Made by a program: the position numbers and the translations under genes | Origin: Ponticoccus alexandrii | GTDB taxonomy: Bacteria; Pseudomonadota; Alphaproteobacteria; Rhodobacterales; Rhodobacteraceae | NCBI RefSeq assembly: GCF_016806125.1 | Contig: NZ_CP047166.1 | Location: 2,852,001-2,916,000, forward strand | Direction: 5' to 3' | Length of the DNA stretch: 64,000 nucleotides | Part shown: piece after piece, positions 40,393 to 51,033 of the stretch | Numbering within the stretch: position 1 is the stretch's first letter | How the letters are laid out: each line of letters starts with the position of its first letter | Notes under the pieces: model-generated | Told to the model about the DNA's origin: nothing | The model's database searches: none | The model's input: only the letters and a program-made list of their open reading frames with translations

Positions 40393-41739
40393 ATGTCCAA
40401 GACCAACCTGACACGTCGTGGCGTGCTCAAGTCCGGCGCCGTTGCAGGTGCAGGCGTTGCCCTGCCCACGATCTTCACCGCGTCTTCCGCATCCGCCTTT
40501 ACAAACGAACCCACAGGCTCCAGCGTGACGCTGGGCTTCAACGTGCCCCAGACCGGCCCCTACGCAGACGAGGGCGCGGACGAACTGCGCGCCTACGAAC
40601 TGGCGGTTGAGCACCTGAACGGCGGCGGCGACGGCGGTCTGCTGAACACCTTCTCGTCCAAGGTCCTCGACGGCACGGGCATCCTCGGCAAGAAGGTCGA
40701 ATATGTCACCGGCGACACCCAGACGAAATCCGACGCCGCCCGCGCATCGGCGCAGTCGATGATCCAGAAGGACGGCGCGATCATGATCACCGGCGGCTCG
40801 TCCTCGGGCGTGGCCGTGGCCGTGCAGGGCCTCTGCCAAGAGGCCGGCGTGATCTTCATGGCGGGCCTGACGCACTCCAACGACACCACCGGCAAGGACA
40901 AGAAAGCCAATGGGTTCCGCCACTTCTTCAACGGTTACATGTCCGGCGCGGCGCTCGCCCCGGTTCTGGAACAGCTCTACGGCAACGACCGCAAGGCCTA
41001 CCACCTGACCGCCGACTACACATGGGGCTGGACGCAGCAGGAATCCATCGCCGCCGCCACCGAGGCGCTGGGATGGGAGACCGTCAACAACGTCCTGACG
41101 CCGCTGGCCGCGACCGACTTCTCGTCCTACATCGCGCCGGTCCTGAACTCGGGCGCCGACGTGCTGGTCCTGAACCACTACGGCGGAAACATGGTCAACT
41201 CGCTGACCAACGCGGTGCAGTTCGGCCTGCGTGAGAAACAGGTGAACGGCAAGAACTTCGAGATCGTCGTGCCGCTCTTCTCGCGCCTCATGGCACGCGG
41301 TGCGGGCGAGAACATCAAGGGCATCGTCGGTTCGACCAACTGGCACTGGTCTCTGCAGGACGAGGGGTCCAAGGCCTTCGTCAAATCCTTCGGTACCAAG
41401 TACGGCTTCCCGCCGAGCCAGGCCGCGCACACCTGCTACGTGCAGACGCTGCTCTATGCGGATGCGGTCACCCGCGCGAACTCGTTCAACCCCTGCGATG
41501 TGGCCGCGGCCCTCGAGGGCTTCGAGTTCGACGGCATGGGCAACGGCCCGACGCTGTACCGCGCCGAGGACCACCAGTGCTTCAAGGACGTGCTAGTGGT
41601 GCGCGGCAAGGAGAACCCGACGTCGGAGTTCGACCTTCTCGAGATCGTCGAAGTGACCCCGGCGGCGCAGGTCACCTATCCGCCGGATCACCCGATGTTC
41701 GCGGGCGGCCAGCTCGGCTCCTGCAACCCGGGCGCGTAA
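40393..41739 (+). CDS. HAAT-type ABC transporter substrate-binding protein, Tat-exported
   Basis: This 448-residue periplasmic protein has the Tat leader LTRRGVLKSGAVAGAGVALP, cleaved near ASSASAF. The mature part starts with VTLGFNVPQTGPYADEGADE, the ligand-site opening of type I branched-chain amino acid/urea/amide-binding proteins. GGGAGG precedes the ATG. It heads an operon with two Liv-type permeases, two ATPases and acetyl-CoA synthetase. Being next to acs and an ScfR-type regulator, it may bind a short-chain carboxylate or amide rather than an amino acid; that is inference. Two strong hairpins follow its stop. Confidence 0.87.
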   Translation: MSKTNLTRRGVLKSGAVAGAGVALPTIFTASSASAFTNEPTGSSVTLGFNVPQTGPYADEGADELRAYELAVEHLNGGGDGGLLNTFSSKVLDGTGILGKKVEYVTGDTQTKSDAARASAQSMIQKDGAIMITGGSSSGVAVAVQGLCQEAGVIFMAGLTHSNDTTGKDKKANGFRHFFNGYMSGAALAPVLEQLYGNDRKAYHLTADYTWGWTQQESIAAATEALGWETVNNVLTPLAATDFSSYIAPVLNSGADVLVLNHYGGNMVNSLTNAVQFGLREKQVNGKNFEIVVPLFSRLMARGAGENIKGIVGSTNWHWSLQDEGSKAFVKSFGTKYGFPPSQAAHTCYVQTLLYADAVTRANSFNPCDVAAALEGFEFDGMGNGPTLYRAEDHQCFKDVLVVRGKENPTSEFDLLEIVEVTPAAQVTYPPDHPMFAGGQLGSCNPGA

Positions 41740-41746
41740 GGCACCA

Positions 41747-41794
41747 GGCCCGGAATTTTCCAAAAATTCCGGGCCGATTTCTTTGCAAGAAATC
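41747..41794 (+). other. Tandem hairpins after the substrate-binding gene
   Basis: GGCCCGGAATTTT (41747-41759) pairs with AAAATTCCGGGCC (41763-41775), and directly after it GATTTCTT pairs with AAGAAATC (41776-41794). Such tandem stems between a binding-protein gene and its permease genes typically reduce read-through and protect the upstream message, so the binding protein is made in excess. Confidence 0.68.
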
Positions 41795-41865
41795 GGTACT
41801 CCGAAACCCGCCCTCCGGCTTGCCCCGGCAGGGCGCTCACGACACTCAACCCGATGGTGGGGTTC

Positions 41866-42873
41866 ATGGACGCTATCCTCCTTCAAATCCTGAACGGCCT
41901 CGACAAGGGCTCTGCCTATGCGCTGATCGCGCTCGGGCTCACACTGATCTTCGGCACGCTCGGTGTCGTGAACTTCGCCCACGGCGCGCTCTTCATGATC
42001 GGCGCCTTCTGCGCCGTCACGCTGCAACGGCTCTTCGGCCTCTCGTTCGAGACCATCGACGAGACCCAGACCGACTTCCTCGGCAACCCGCTGAAGGTGA
42101 AGACGCCCTACGTCGAGGCCTGGTTCGGCCCCGACTTCGGCGCCACGATCATCGACTGGTCGGTGCCGCTGGCAATCCTCTTCGCGATCCCGGTCATGCT
42201 GGTGATCGGCTACGTGATGGAACGCGGCCTCATCAAGCACTTCTACAAGCGCCCCCATGCGGACCAGATCCTCGTGACCTTCGGCCTCGCCATCGTGCTG
42301 CAGGAGGTCATCAAGTACTACTACGGCGCCAACCCGATCCAGACCCCCGCCCCCGACGCGCTGTCGGGTGTCATGCAGGTGTTGCCCGGCGTGGTCTACC
42401 CGGTGTGGCGCGTAGTCTACTTCTGCTTCGCAGTGCTGGTCATCGGCGGCGTCTTCGCCTTCCTGCAGTTCACCACCTTCGGAATGGTCGTCCGCGCGGG
42501 CATGGCCGACCGCGAGACCGTGGGCCTTCTGGGCATCGACATCGACAAGCGCTTTACCCTGATGTTCGGCCTCGCCGCAGCCGTCGCGGGGCTTGCGGGC
42601 GTCATGTACGGGCCGATCAATGCGCCCAACTACCACATGGGCATGGATTTCCTCGTCCTCAGCTTCGTCGTGGTCGTGGTCGGCGGCATGGGCTCCCTGC
42701 CCGGAGCGGTGCTTGCGGGCTTCCTGCTGGGCATCCTCGAAAGCTTCGCCTCGACGACCTGGGCCACCACCACGATCCCCGGGATCAACCAGATCATCAT
42801 CTACCTCGTCGCGATCATCATCCTTCTGACCCGTCCGCGCGGTCTGATGGGTCGCAAAGGCGTGATGGAGTAA
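41866..42873 (+). CDS. HAAT-type ABC transporter permease, LivH-like
   Basis: This 335-residue inner-membrane protein has the LivH signature start [20 protein letters not shown] and [20 protein letters not shown], followed by [23 protein letters not shown] 41854 is also in frame; 41866 is preferred for the family N-terminus. It has a longer central loop than most LivH proteins (around residues 60-95, [20 protein letters not shown]), an insert seen from memory in some operons of this kind. It pairs with the next permease. Confidence 0.87.
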   Translation: MDAILLQILNGLDKGSAYALIALGLTLIFGTLGVVNFAHGALFMIGAFCAVTLQRLFGLSFETIDETQTDFLGNPLKVKTPYVEAWFGPDFGATIIDWSVPLAILFAIPVMLVIGYVMERGLIKHFYKRPHADQILVTFGLAIVLQEVIKYYYGANPIQTPAPDALSGVMQVLPGVVYPVWRVVYFCFAVLVIGGVFAFLQFTTFGMVVRAGMADRETVGLLGIDIDKRFTLMFGLAAAVAGLAGVMYGPINAPNYHMGMDFLVLSFVVVVVGGMGSLPGAVLAGFLLGILESFASTTWATTTIPGINQIIIYLVAIIILLTRPRGLMGRKGVME

Positions 42874-42877
42874 GCCA

Positions 42878-44077
42878 ATGTTCGGACTAGAGAAAAAAGA
42901 CAGCCTTCTGCTGCTGATCGTCGCCATCCTGACGATGTGCGCGCCCTTCATCCTGAACCCCTTTCCTACCGACAGCGGGCTGGCACAGTTCAACGCGGGC
43001 TATCCCGACCTGATGCAGCGCTTCGTGATCTTCGGGATCTTCGCCATCGGCTTCAACATCCTGTTCGGCCTGACCGGGTACCTGTCCTTCGGCCACGCGG
43101 CCTTTCTGGGAGTGGGATCGTATTCGGCGGTCTGGATGTTCAAGCTGCTGAGTATGAACATCATCCCGGCAATCGTCCTGTCGGTCATCATCGCGGGACT
43201 GTTCGCGCTGGTCATCGGCTACGTCAGCCTGCGCCGGACGGGGATCTACTTCTCGATCCTGACGCTGGCCTTCGCGCAGATGTCCTTTGCGCTGGCCTAC
43301 TCGGTGCTGACACCGATCACCAACGGCGAGACCGGCCTGCAGCTGACCCTCAGCGACCCGCGCGTGCTGGGCGTCAGCGCGACCGAGGACGGCTCCATCC
43401 CCGTGACCAACCTCTTCGGGGCCGAGATGCGCTCTGCCATGGATGTCGCGATGGGGCCGTGGACCTTCACCTTCTCGGTCGGCTACTACGTCTGCGCCGT
43501 GGCGATGCTGCTGGCCTTCTACCTGTCGATCCGCATCTTCCGCTCCCCCTTCGGGATGATGCTGCGGGCGATCAAGTCGAACCAGACGCGGATGAACTAC
43601 ACCGGCCTGAACCCGCGCCCCTACACGTTGGCGGCCTTCGTGATCTCCGGCATGTACGCGGGTCTTGCGGGCGGCCTCATGGCGGCGATGGACCCGCTGG
43701 CCGGGGCCGAGCGGATGCAGTGGACCGCCTCGGGCGAGGTCGTCCTGATGACCATCCTCGGCGGTGCCGGCACCCTGATCGGGCCGGTGCTGGGCGCGGG
43801 CCTGATCAAGTACTTCGAGAATATTTTCTCGAAGATCAACGACAACGTCCTGCATGGCTGGTTCGCCTTCATGCCCGACGGGATCGAGGACTTCATGGTC
43901 ACCCTGGTGCACCCCTTTGTCGGCAAGGGCTGGCACCTGACCCTTGGCATCATGTTCATGCTGGTGGTGATCTTCCTGCCCGGCGGCCTTGTCGAAGGCG
44001 GCCAGCGGATCGGACGCATGATCCGCGGCCGCAAGGCACGGGACGCCAAATCCACCGCCACCAAGCCCGCGGAATAA
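42878..44077 (+). CDS. HAAT-type ABC transporter permease, LivM-like
   Basis: This 399-residue inner-membrane protein has the LivM motifs [40 protein letters not shown] and [20 protein letters not shown]. It has a periplasmic insertion of about 45 residues around position 150-195 that is longer than in E. coli LivM. It starts four bases after the first permease. The cytoplasmic tail is lysine-rich. Confidence 0.87.
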   Translation: MFGLEKKDSLLLLIVAILTMCAPFILNPFPTDSGLAQFNAGYPDLMQRFVIFGIFAIGFNILFGLTGYLSFGHAAFLGVGSYSAVWMFKLLSMNIIPAIVLSVIIAGLFALVIGYVSLRRTGIYFSILTLAFAQMSFALAYSVLTPITNGETGLQLTLSDPRVLGVSATEDGSIPVTNLFGAEMRSAMDVAMGPWTFTFSVGYYVCAVAMLLAFYLSIRIFRSPFGMMLRAIKSNQTRMNYTGLNPRPYTLAAFVISGMYAGLAGGLMAAMDPLAGAERMQWTASGEVVLMTILGGAGTLIGPVLGAGLIKYFENIFSKINDNVLHGWFAFMPDGIEDFMVTLVHPFVGKGWHLTLGIMFMLVVIFLPGGLVEGGQRIGRMIRGRKARDAKSTATKPAE

Positions 44078-44089
44078 GGAGAGACCACC

Positions 44090-44845
44090 ATGGGAATTCT
44101 CGAAGTCAAGGACGTGGGCAAACGCTTCGGCGGTCTTCAGGCCCTCTCGGACGTCAACCTGAGCGTGGCAGAGAACACCTGCCACGCGATCATCGGGCCG
44201 AACGGCGCGGGCAAGTCGACGCTGCTGAACTGCCTCGTCGGCAAGCTGATCCCGGACACCGGCTCGGTGCTTTTCGACGGCCAGTCGGTGCTGGGGCGCA
44301 GCCCGCACGAGATCAACCAGCTGGGCATCAGCCGCGTGTTCCAGACGCCCGAGATCTTCGGCGACCTGACCGTCATGGAGAACATGATGATCCCGCTTTT
44401 CGCCAAGCGCGACGGGGCCTACCGCCTGCACGCGGTGAAGGGGATGTGGAGCGAGCGCGCGCTGGTCGAAGAGGCCGGGCGCATGCTGGACGAGGTCAAC
44501 ATGGCCGACAAGCGCAACATGCACGCGGCCTCGATGTCGCGCGGCGACAAGCGACGGCTGGAGATGGCCATGTGCCTCGTGCAGGAACCCAAGCTGCTGC
44601 TGCTGGACGAGCCGACCGCCGGGATGGCGCGCGCCGACACCAACAACACCATCGATCTGCTGAAAGAGATCAAGGAAAAGCGCGACATCACCATCGCCAT
44701 CATCGAACACGACATGCACGTGGTGTTTTCTCTCGCCGACCGGATCACCGTGCTGGCGCAGGGCACCCCGCTGGTCGAGGACCTGCCCGAGAAGATCAAG
44801 GGCCACCCCAAGGTGCGCGAGGCCTACCTCGGCGAGGCCGCCTGA
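44090..44845 (+). CDS. HAAT-type ABC transporter ATPase, LivG-like
   Basis: This 251-residue ATPase has Walker A GPNGAGKST, Walker B LLLLDEPTAGM and the switch region IEHDMHVVFSLAD. The signature is SRGDKRRLEMA instead of the classic LSGGQ, a variant also seen in urea-type (UrtD) relatives that use a non-canonical signature. GGAGA lies upstream. It pairs with the LivF-like ATPase 91 bases further on. Confidence 0.88.
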   Translation: MGILEVKDVGKRFGGLQALSDVNLSVAENTCHAIIGPNGAGKSTLLNCLVGKLIPDTGSVLFDGQSVLGRSPHEINQLGISRVFQTPEIFGDLTVMENMMIPLFAKRDGAYRLHAVKGMWSERALVEEAGRMLDEVNMADKRNMHAASMSRGDKRRLEMAMCLVQEPKLLLLDEPTAGMARADTNNTIDLLKEIKEKRDITIAIIEHDMHVVFSLADRITVLAQGTPLVEDLPEKIKGHPKVREAYLGEAA

Positions 44846-44935
44846 CCCCGGCGGGTGGGTCCCGAACCCCACCCGACCGCGCCACTCCACCCGGGGCCTG
44901 AACCCGCCCCGCCGCGAACACGAGGGACCATCCCG

Positions 44936-45691
44936 ATGAACGTCAGACCCGACTTTTCCAAGCACGCCAACCAGGCCGAAACCGCGCCCGCCTTCCTGTC
45001 CGTCTGGGACATGCACGCCTATTACGGCGAAAGCTACATCGTGCAGGGCATTTCCTTCAACGTTCACGAGGGCGAGATCCTCGCCCTGCTGGGCCGCAAC
45101 GGGGCGGGCAAGACCACGACACTGCGATCCATCGCGCGGATGGACAGCCCGCAGGTCAACCAAGGCGAGATCTGGCTGGATCACCAGCCACTGCACAATA
45201 TGCGGTCGCATCAGGCGGCGCAGGTGGGGCTGGGGCTGGTGCCCGAGGACCGCTCGATCATCCCCGGCCTGACGGTCGAGGAAAACCTGAAGCTGGCGCA
45301 GATCGCCCCGCCCATCGGCTGGTCCATCGAACGGCTCTACGACCTTTTTCCGCGCCTCGGCGAGCGCCGCAATCAAGAGGGTGTGACGCTGTCGGGTGGC
45401 GAGCAGCAGATGCTGTCAATCGCCCGGGCGCTGGCGCGTGACATCAAGGTGCTGCTGCTGGACGAGCCCTACGAAGGCCTCGCCCCGGTGATCGTCGACG
45501 AGATCGAGAAGACCCTGCGCCACATCAAGGAACAGGGCATGACCACCATCATCGTGGAACAGAACGCGGTGCGCGCCCTGCAACTGGCGGACCGGGCGGT
45601 GATCCTCGACACCGGCTCCATCGTCTTCGACGGCTCCGCCGCCGAGGTGCTGGAGAACGAAAGCCTGCGGGCCGAGTATCTGGCGATCTGA
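44936..45691 (+). CDS. HAAT-type ABC transporter ATPase, LivF-like
   Basis: This 251-residue ATPase has Walker A GRNGAGKTT, signature LSGGEQQMLSIARAL, Walker B VLLLDEPYEGLAP and VEQNAVRALQLADR. The frame opens at 44855, but ATG 44936 with GAGGGA upstream is preferred. It has about 20 residues before the first strand, slightly longer than LivF. It completes the importer and precedes acs by 89 bases. Confidence 0.88.
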   Translation: MNVRPDFSKHANQAETAPAFLSVWDMHAYYGESYIVQGISFNVHEGEILALLGRNGAGKTTTLRSIARMDSPQVNQGEIWLDHQPLHNMRSHQAAQVGLGLVPEDRSIIPGLTVEENLKLAQIAPPIGWSIERLYDLFPRLGERRNQEGVTLSGGEQQMLSIARALARDIKVLLLDEPYEGLAPVIVDEIEKTLRHIKEQGMTTIIVEQNAVRALQLADRAVILDTGSIVFDGSAAEVLENESLRAEYLAI

Positions 45692-45780
45692 CGCGCCAGC
45701 ATCTACGACCAAGAAACCGCTTGTAATCGGGGGCCGGGAGTTCTTCCCTGCCCCCGACGGCATTTCAGGAGGAGAGACCC

Positions 45781-47727
45781 ATGAACAAGACCTACCCGCC
45801 CTCGGCCGAGCTGGCCTCGAAGGCGCATGTTGATGCGGCTAAGTACGAAACGATGTATGCGGCCTCGGTCGCGGATCCGGCGGCTTTCTGGGGGCAGCAG
45901 GCAGAGCGGCTGGACTGGATCAAGGCGCCGACCGAGATCAAGAACACCGACTTCACGCTGGGCCAGGTCAGCATCGAGTGGTTCCGCGACGGCACGCTGA
46001 ACGTCGCCGCCAACTGCATCGACCGCCACCTCGAGACCCGCGGCCAGCAGACCGCCATCATCTGGGAGCCCGACGATCCGTCGGAGCCCGCCCAGTCGAT
46101 CAGCTATGCCGACCTGCACCGCCGCACCTGCCGCATGGCCAACGTTCTGGAATCCATGGGCGTCCGCAAGGGCGACCGCGTCATCATCTACCTGCCGATG
46201 ATCCCCGAGGCCGCCTACGCCATGCTGGCCTGCGCGCGCATCGGCGCGGTCCATTCCATCGTCTTCGCCGGCTTCTCTCCCGATGCGCTGGCCGCCCGGG
46301 TGAACGGCTGCGACGCCAAGGTGGTGATCACCGCCGACGAGGCCCCCCGCGGCGGCCGCAAGACCCCGCTGAAATCCAATGCCGACAAGGCCCTGCTGCA
46401 CTGCAAGGACAGCGTGAAGTGCCTCGTCGTCAAGCGCACGGGCGGCCAGACCACCTGGACCGAAGGGCGCGACTTCGACTACAACGAGATGGCGCTCGAG
46501 GCCGACGACTACTGCCGCCCCGTGGAAATGAAGGCCGAGGACCCGCTGTTCATTCTCTACACCTCCGGTTCGACGGGTCAGCCCAAGGGTGTTGTGCACA
46601 CGACGGGTGGATATTTGGTTTACGCCGCCCTGACGCATGAGGTCACCTTCGATTACCACGACGGCGACGTCTACTGGTGCTCGGCCGACGTGGGCTGGGT
46701 CACGGGCCATTCCTACATTGTTTACGGGCCCTTGGCGAACGGGGCCACCACGCTGATGTTCGAGGGCGTGCCGACCTGGCCCGACGCCTCGCGCTTCTGG
46801 CAGGTCTGCGAAAAGCACAAGGTCACGCAGTTCTACACCGCGCCCACGGCGATTCGCGCGCTGATGGGACAGGGTAACGACTTCGTAACGAAATGCGATC
46901 TAAGCTCGCTGCGACTCCTCGGGACGGTGGGCGAGCCGATCAACCCCGAGGCGTGGAACTGGTACAACGACGTCGTGGGCGGCGGGCGCTGCCCCATCGT
47001 CGACACCTGGTGGCAGACCGAAACCGGCGGCCACATGATGACGCCCCTGCCCGGCGCGCATGCGACCAAACCGGGCGCGGCGATGAAGCCCTTCTTCGGC
47101 GTTCAGCCGGTCGTTCTCGACCCGCAGAGCGGCGAGGAAATCCATGACAGCCCGACAGAGGGCGTTCTGGCCATCAAGGACAGCTGGCCGGGGCAGATGC
47201 GCACCGTCTGGGGCGATCACGAGCGCTTCGAGAAGACCTACTTCTCGGACTACAAGGGGTATTACTTCTCGGGTGATGGCTGCCGCCGGGACGCCGACGG
47301 CGACTACTGGATTACGGGCCGCGTCGACGACGTGATCAACGTCTCGGGCCACCGCATGGGCACGGCAGAGGTCGAATCGGCACTGGTGGCACATGAAAAG
47401 GTGGCCGAGGCCGCGGTCGTGGGCTACCCGCACGAGATCAAGGGCCAGGGCATCTACTGCTACGTGACCCTGATGTCGGGCATCGAGCCGGACGAGGAGC
47501 TGCGCAAGGAGCTGCGCACATGGGTCCGCACGGAAATCGGCCCCATCGCCAGCCCCGACCTGATCCAGTGGGCCCCGGGCCTACCCAAGACCCGCTCCGG
47601 CAAGATCATGCGCCGCATCCTGCGCAAGATCGCCGAGAACGACTACGGCGCCTTGGGTGACACATCCACACTCGCAGACCCATCCGTCGTCGACGACCTC
47701 ATCGAGAACAGGATGAACAAGGGCTGA
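45781..47727 (+). CDS. acsA: Acetyl-CoA synthetase
   Basis: This 648-residue ANL-family enzyme has the P-loop-like [34 protein letters not shown], the hinge region [20 protein letters not shown] and the catalytic, acetylation-controlled lysine in [10 protein letters not shown] near the end. It makes acetyl-CoA from acetate, ATP and CoA through acetyl-AMP. AGGAGGAGA precedes the ATG. It is the last gene of the HAAT operon, so the imported compound probably yields acetate or a related acid, or the gene is co-regulated for acetate scavenging. Confidence 0.95.
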   Translation: MNKTYPPSAELASKAHVDAAKYETMYAASVADPAAFWGQQAERLDWIKAPTEIKNTDFTLGQVSIEWFRDGTLNVAANCIDRHLETRGQQTAIIWEPDDPSEPAQSISYADLHRRTCRMANVLESMGVRKGDRVIIYLPMIPEAAYAMLACARIGAVHSIVFAGFSPDALAARVNGCDAKVVITADEAPRGGRKTPLKSNADKALLHCKDSVKCLVVKRTGGQTTWTEGRDFDYNEMALEADDYCRPVEMKAEDPLFILYTSGSTGQPKGVVHTTGGYLVYAALTHEVTFDYHDGDVYWCSADVGWVTGHSYIVYGPLANGATTLMFEGVPTWPDASRFWQVCEKHKVTQFYTAPTAIRALMGQGNDFVTKCDLSSLRLLGTVGEPINPEAWNWYNDVVGGGRCPIVDTWWQTETGGHMMTPLPGAHATKPGAAMKPFFGVQPVVLDPQSGEEIHDSPTEGVLAIKDSWPGQMRTVWGDHERFEKTYFSDYKGYYFSGDGCRRDADGDYWITGRVDDVINVSGHRMGTAEVESALVAHEKVAEAAVVGYPHEIKGQGIYCYVTLMSGIEPDEELRKELRTWVRTEIGPIASPDLIQWAPGLPKTRSGKIMRRILRKIAENDYGALGDTSTLADPSVVDDLIENRMNKG

Positions 47728-47735
47728 CGGGGCCA

Positions 47736-47808
47736 GCCCGTCGCGGCCCGGCCCATCCGGCGGAGGCAAGAGCGACCGCCGGACGGCTACGCGGGCGCCG
47801 CGACGGGC
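47736..47808 (+). terminator. Two-tier GC-rich hairpin after acs
   Basis: GCCCGTCGCGGC (47736-47747) pairs with GCCGCGACGGGC (47797-47808), and inside it TCCGGCGG (47756-47763) pairs with CCGCCGGA (47776-47783). It begins nine bases after the acs stop and probably marks the 3' end of the operon transcript, although no T-run follows. The rest of the 310-base gap to 48038 shows another weak hairpin near 47857-47895 and no gene. Confidence 0.5.
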
Positions 47809-48037
47809 ACCGTTAGGAGGCGGCGCAAGCGCGACCGGATCCGTCCCACGACACTGACAGTCGGCGCCCCGCAATGGGGCACCCCTGTCTGTCACGAGTC
47901 CGCCCACGCGCGCCTGAAACCGCCGCGGCCATTAACCAGCGCGGACGAAACTGCCTCCAATTGACGCCAACCCGCTGTCCTTGAGGGGTTTACGTGGTAC
48001 ACTGGATCCGTGGGGGCATGCTGGACGGAGTATTCTC

Positions 48038-48526
48038 ATGCAGGTTTCGAGCCATTCGAGCCTGGGCGTGCCACAGGGTTCGACGTATCGCCCCGGTCCT
48101 TCCGGCCAACCGGCCGACGCCTCCGGGAGCACCGAGGTCTTGCCCGTCGTCGGCGCCCGGGACGCGGCGACGCAGCGCCAGGAAGGGCCTCCGGCGCAGT
48201 TCTGGCGCACCCTCAACGGGGGGCCGGACCCTGCGACGCATATCGCGCCGCCTTCGATCATGCAGATCAAGATCAGCCAGTTGCTCGACGCGCAGGCCGT
48301 TTCCATCGACGACGAGGCAAAGTCGGACAGTGCATCGAAGCCGGAGGCCGCGAACGCCGATCAGGCCCCGAACCGTCCGACCGACAGCACCGATCCCGAG
48401 GCCGATCCCGGCGAAGAGGGCAGCACCGCCGAAACCGACCCCTCCGGGCGGCGCACTGCCGCGCTGAACGCCTATGGCGATGCCGGTAGCGTGGTCTCGG
48501 ACACCACGCTACCGGCCGAAACCTGA
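48038..48526 (+). CDS. Disordered acidic protein of unknown function
   Basis: This 162-residue protein starts [20 protein letters not shown] and is dominated by Pro, Ser, Asp, Glu and Ala ([20 protein letters not shown]), with one short helical part ([15 protein letters not shown]). GGAG lies eight bases upstream of the ATG at 48038. No signal or membrane segment. Low complexity makes homology calls unsafe; it could be a secreted or regulatory linker protein. Codon use is normal for the host, so I believe it is a gene. Confidence 0.5.
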   Translation: MQVSSHSSLGVPQGSTYRPGPSGQPADASGSTEVLPVVGARDAATQRQEGPPAQFWRTLNGGPDPATHIAPPSIMQIKISQLLDAQAVSIDDEAKSDSASKPEAANADQAPNRPTDSTDPEADPGEEGSTAETDPSGRRTAALNAYGDAGSVVSDTTLPAET

Positions 48527-48675
48527 CCCGGCAGCGCAAGCCGCCACGGCCACATACCCCCTGCCCCGAAGGGGCTCTGCCCGGCCAGCGCGTGCCATCG
48601 CTTTTCACCGCCTCTCGCTTCGCCTATAAGCGCGCCCATGGCCCAAGGCAGGCCGTTCCGAATGGCGAGGAAGAG

Positions 48676-49167
48676 ATGAGCACCAAGACCCATGACGCTG
48701 ACGTGGCCTTTATCAAGGCGCTGGCCCAGCTCCTGCGGGAAAACGACCTGACCGAACTGGAGGTCATCCGCGAGTACAGCGAGGACGACAGCCTGAACGT
48801 CCGCGTCAGCCGCGCCGCCCCGGTCGCTGCCCCGGCCCCCGCGCCCGTGCAGGTCACCGCCGCAGCCGCGCCCGCGCCCGCCGCAGCCCCGGCCCCCGCA
48901 GCGGCGGACCTGCCCGAGGACCCCGCCGACCACCCCGGGGCCGTGACCTCGCCCATGGTGGGCACCGTCTATATGCAGGCCGAACCCGGCGCGCCCGCCT
49001 TCATCACCGTGGGCAAGCAGGTCGCCGAGGGCGACACCCTGCTGATCGTCGAGGCGATGAAGACCATGAACCACATTCCCGCGCCGCGGTCCGGGACCGT
49101 CAAGCGCATCCTCGTCGAGGACGGCGCCCCGGTCGAATACGGCGCGCCCCTGGTCATCCTGGAATAA
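48676..49167 (+). CDS. accB: Acetyl-CoA carboxylase biotin carboxyl carrier protein
   Basis: This 163-residue protein has an N-terminal domain ([20 protein letters not shown]), an Ala/Pro linker of about 45 residues and a C-terminal biotinyl domain with the biotin lysine in [10 protein letters not shown] and the thumb region [14 protein letters not shown]. It carries CO2 between biotin carboxylase and carboxyltransferase for malonyl-CoA synthesis. GAGGAAGAG precedes the ATG. accC follows after 18 bases. Confidence 0.94.
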   Translation: MSTKTHDADVAFIKALAQLLRENDLTELEVIREYSEDDSLNVRVSRAAPVAAPAPAPVQVTAAAAPAPAAAPAPAAADLPEDPADHPGAVTSPMVGTVYMQAEPGAPAFITVGKQVAEGDTLLIVEAMKTMNHIPAPRSGTVKRILVEDGAPVEYGAPLVILE

Positions 49168-49185
49168 ACCCCAGGGGGAAAAACC

Positions 49186-50538
49186 ATGTTCGACAAGATC
49201 CTGATTGCCAACCGAGGCGAAATCGCGCTGCGCGTGATCCGCGCCTGCCGCGAGATGGGCATCCCTTCGGTTGCGGTGCATTCGACCGCTGACAGCGATG
49301 CCATGCACGTCCGCATGGCCGATGAAACCATCTGCATCGGCCCCGCGCCCTCGACCGACAGCTACCTGTCGCTGCCCGCCATCATCTCGGCCTGCGAAGT
49401 CACGGGCGCGCAGGCGATCCACCCGGGCTACGGTTTCCTCAGCGAAAACGCCCGCTTCGTGCAGATCGTCGAGGACCACGGCCTGACCTTCATCGGCCCC
49501 TCTGCGCAGCATATCCGGACCATGGGTGACAAGATCACCGCCAAGGAAACCGCGAAAGAGCTGGGCATCCCGGTCGTTCCCGGCTCTGCCGGCGGCGTTC
49601 CCACGGTCGAGGACGCCAAGGCCATCGGCGCCGATTTCGGCTATCCGGTGATCATCAAGGCCACCGCCGGCGGCGGCGGGCGCGGCATGAAGGTCGCCCG
49701 CAACGAAGCCGAGATGGAGCGTGCCTTCATGACCGCCCGGTCAGAGGCCAAGGCCGCCTTCGGCAACGACGAAGTCTACATCGAGAAGTACCTGCAAAAG
49801 CCGCGCCACATCGAGATCCAGGTGTTTGGCGACGGTCAGGGCGGCGGCGTCCATCTGGGCGAGCGCGACTGCTCGCTGCAGCGGCGTCACCAGAAGGTTC
49901 TGGAAGAGGCCCCCGGCCCCACCATCACCCCCGAGGAACGCGCCCGCATCGGCAAGATCTGCGCCGACGCCATCGCCAAGATGGGCTACAGCGGTGCCGG
50001 TACGATCGAGTTCCTCTACGAGGACGGCGAGTTCTACTTCATCGAGATGAACACCCGCCTGCAGGTCGAACACCCGGTGACCGAAGCGATCTTCGGCGTC
50101 GACCTGGTGCGCGAGCAGATCCGGGTGGCGGCTGGCGAAAAGCTGTCTTTCACGCAGGACGACCTGACGATCAACGGCCACGCCATCGAGGTCCGCATCA
50201 ACGCCGAAAAACTGCCCGAGTTCCGGCCCTCTCCCGGGCGGATCAGCCACTTTCACGCGCCGGGCGGCCTTGGCGTGCGGATGGATTCCGCGCTGTACGA
50301 CGGCTACCGCATCCCGCCCTATTACGACAGCCTGATCGCCAAGCTGATCGTGCACGGCCGCGACCGGCCCGAGGCGCTGGCCCGGCTGAACCGTGCTCTC
50401 GGAGAATTGATCGTCGACGGGATCGATACCACGATCCCGCTTTTCCATGCGCTGTTGCAGGAAAAGGACATCCACACAGGCGATTACAACATCCATTGGC
50501 TGGAAAAATGGCTGGAATCCGGCGGGCTGAAAGATTAA
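49186..50538 (+). CDS. accC: Biotin carboxylase subunit of acetyl-CoA carboxylase
   Basis: This 450-residue ATP-grasp enzyme begins [20 protein letters not shown]. It has the glycine-rich ATP loop [39 protein letters not shown] and [14 protein letters not shown], the usual catalytic and ATP-binding segments. It carboxylates biotin on AccB. AGGGGG precedes the ATG. Length and sequence are typical. Confidence 0.96.
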   Translation: MFDKILIANRGEIALRVIRACREMGIPSVAVHSTADSDAMHVRMADETICIGPAPSTDSYLSLPAIISACEVTGAQAIHPGYGFLSENARFVQIVEDHGLTFIGPSAQHIRTMGDKITAKETAKELGIPVVPGSAGGVPTVEDAKAIGADFGYPVIIKATAGGGGRGMKVARNEAEMERAFMTARSEAKAAFGNDEVYIEKYLQKPRHIEIQVFGDGQGGGVHLGERDCSLQRRHQKVLEEAPGPTITPEERARIGKICADAIAKMGYSGAGTIEFLYEDGEFYFIEMNTRLQVEHPVTEAIFGVDLVREQIRVAAGEKLSFTQDDLTINGHAIEVRINAEKLPEFRPSPGRISHFHAPGGLGVRMDSALYDGYRIPPYYDSLIAKLIVHGRDRPEALARLNRALGELIVDGIDTTIPLFHALLQEKDIHTGDYNIHWLEKWLESGGLKD

Positions 50539-50667
50539 GCGCGCTGTCATCGTCGGCCATGTCTTGCCGAAGGGAACTCTTTCAGCCATGAACGGATTGG
50601 CAGACAGAGACCCGCATGCTCTATTCGGCCTGTTTACAGGTCCCAACGTTTCAAGAGGAGTGACCAA

Positions 50668-50847
50668 ATGAAGACCCTTGCAAAGCTCGCCGTCGTCGCA
50701 ACCCTGGCAGCAGCCCCCCTGGCGGCAACCGCTCAGGAAGCCAACGATCCCTTCGTTTCGACGCAGGCCTCGGCTGTTCCGGCCCTCGCCGTGCTCGGCG
50801 GCATGGCCGTGATCATCGCAGTTGCTGCGGCAGACGGCACCAACTAA
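50668..50847 (+). CDS. Small exported or membrane-anchored protein
   Basis: This 59-residue protein begins MKTLAKLAVVATLAAAPLAA as a signal peptide, with likely cleavage at ATA-QEA, followed by a short polar part and a hydrophobic stretch (ALAVLGGMAVIIAVAAADGT). GAGGAG lies eight bases before the ATG, and a strong intrinsic terminator follows the stop by 35 bases, so it is a self-contained transcription unit. No family assigned; similar tiny alanine-rich proteins occur in Rhodobacteraceae. Confidence 0.72.
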   Translation: MKTLAKLAVVATLAAAPLAATAQEANDPFVSTQASAVPALAVLGGMAVIIAVAAADGTN

Positions 50848-50881
50848 GCGCCACTTCCCGGCGCCCGTTGATACAAACGAT

Positions 50882-50921
50882 AAGGACGGCAGACTTCCCG
50901 GTCTGCCGTCCTTTCCTTTTT
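50882..50921 (+). terminator. Intrinsic terminator
   Basis: AAGGACGGCAGAC (50882-50894) pairs perfectly with GTCTGCCGTCCTT (50901-50913), loop TTCCCG, followed by TTCCTTTTT. It terminates the small exported protein gene and lies before aat. Confidence 0.9.
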
Positions 50922-51033
50922 GCACGGCCCTTTCTGCGCACCACCGGGCGCGGCGCCGTCCCCGACCGGCCTTGTGGTTTGCAGGGCTTCGCCCGCTCGG
51001 CTATCTGTCTGGAAAGCAGCGCACCGCGGATCA

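Noticed and set aside
42887-45376. 829-codon minus-strand frame across the importer genes
   Set aside because: It is antisense to three well-supported genes and has low-complexity His/Arg/Gly composition typical of shadows.
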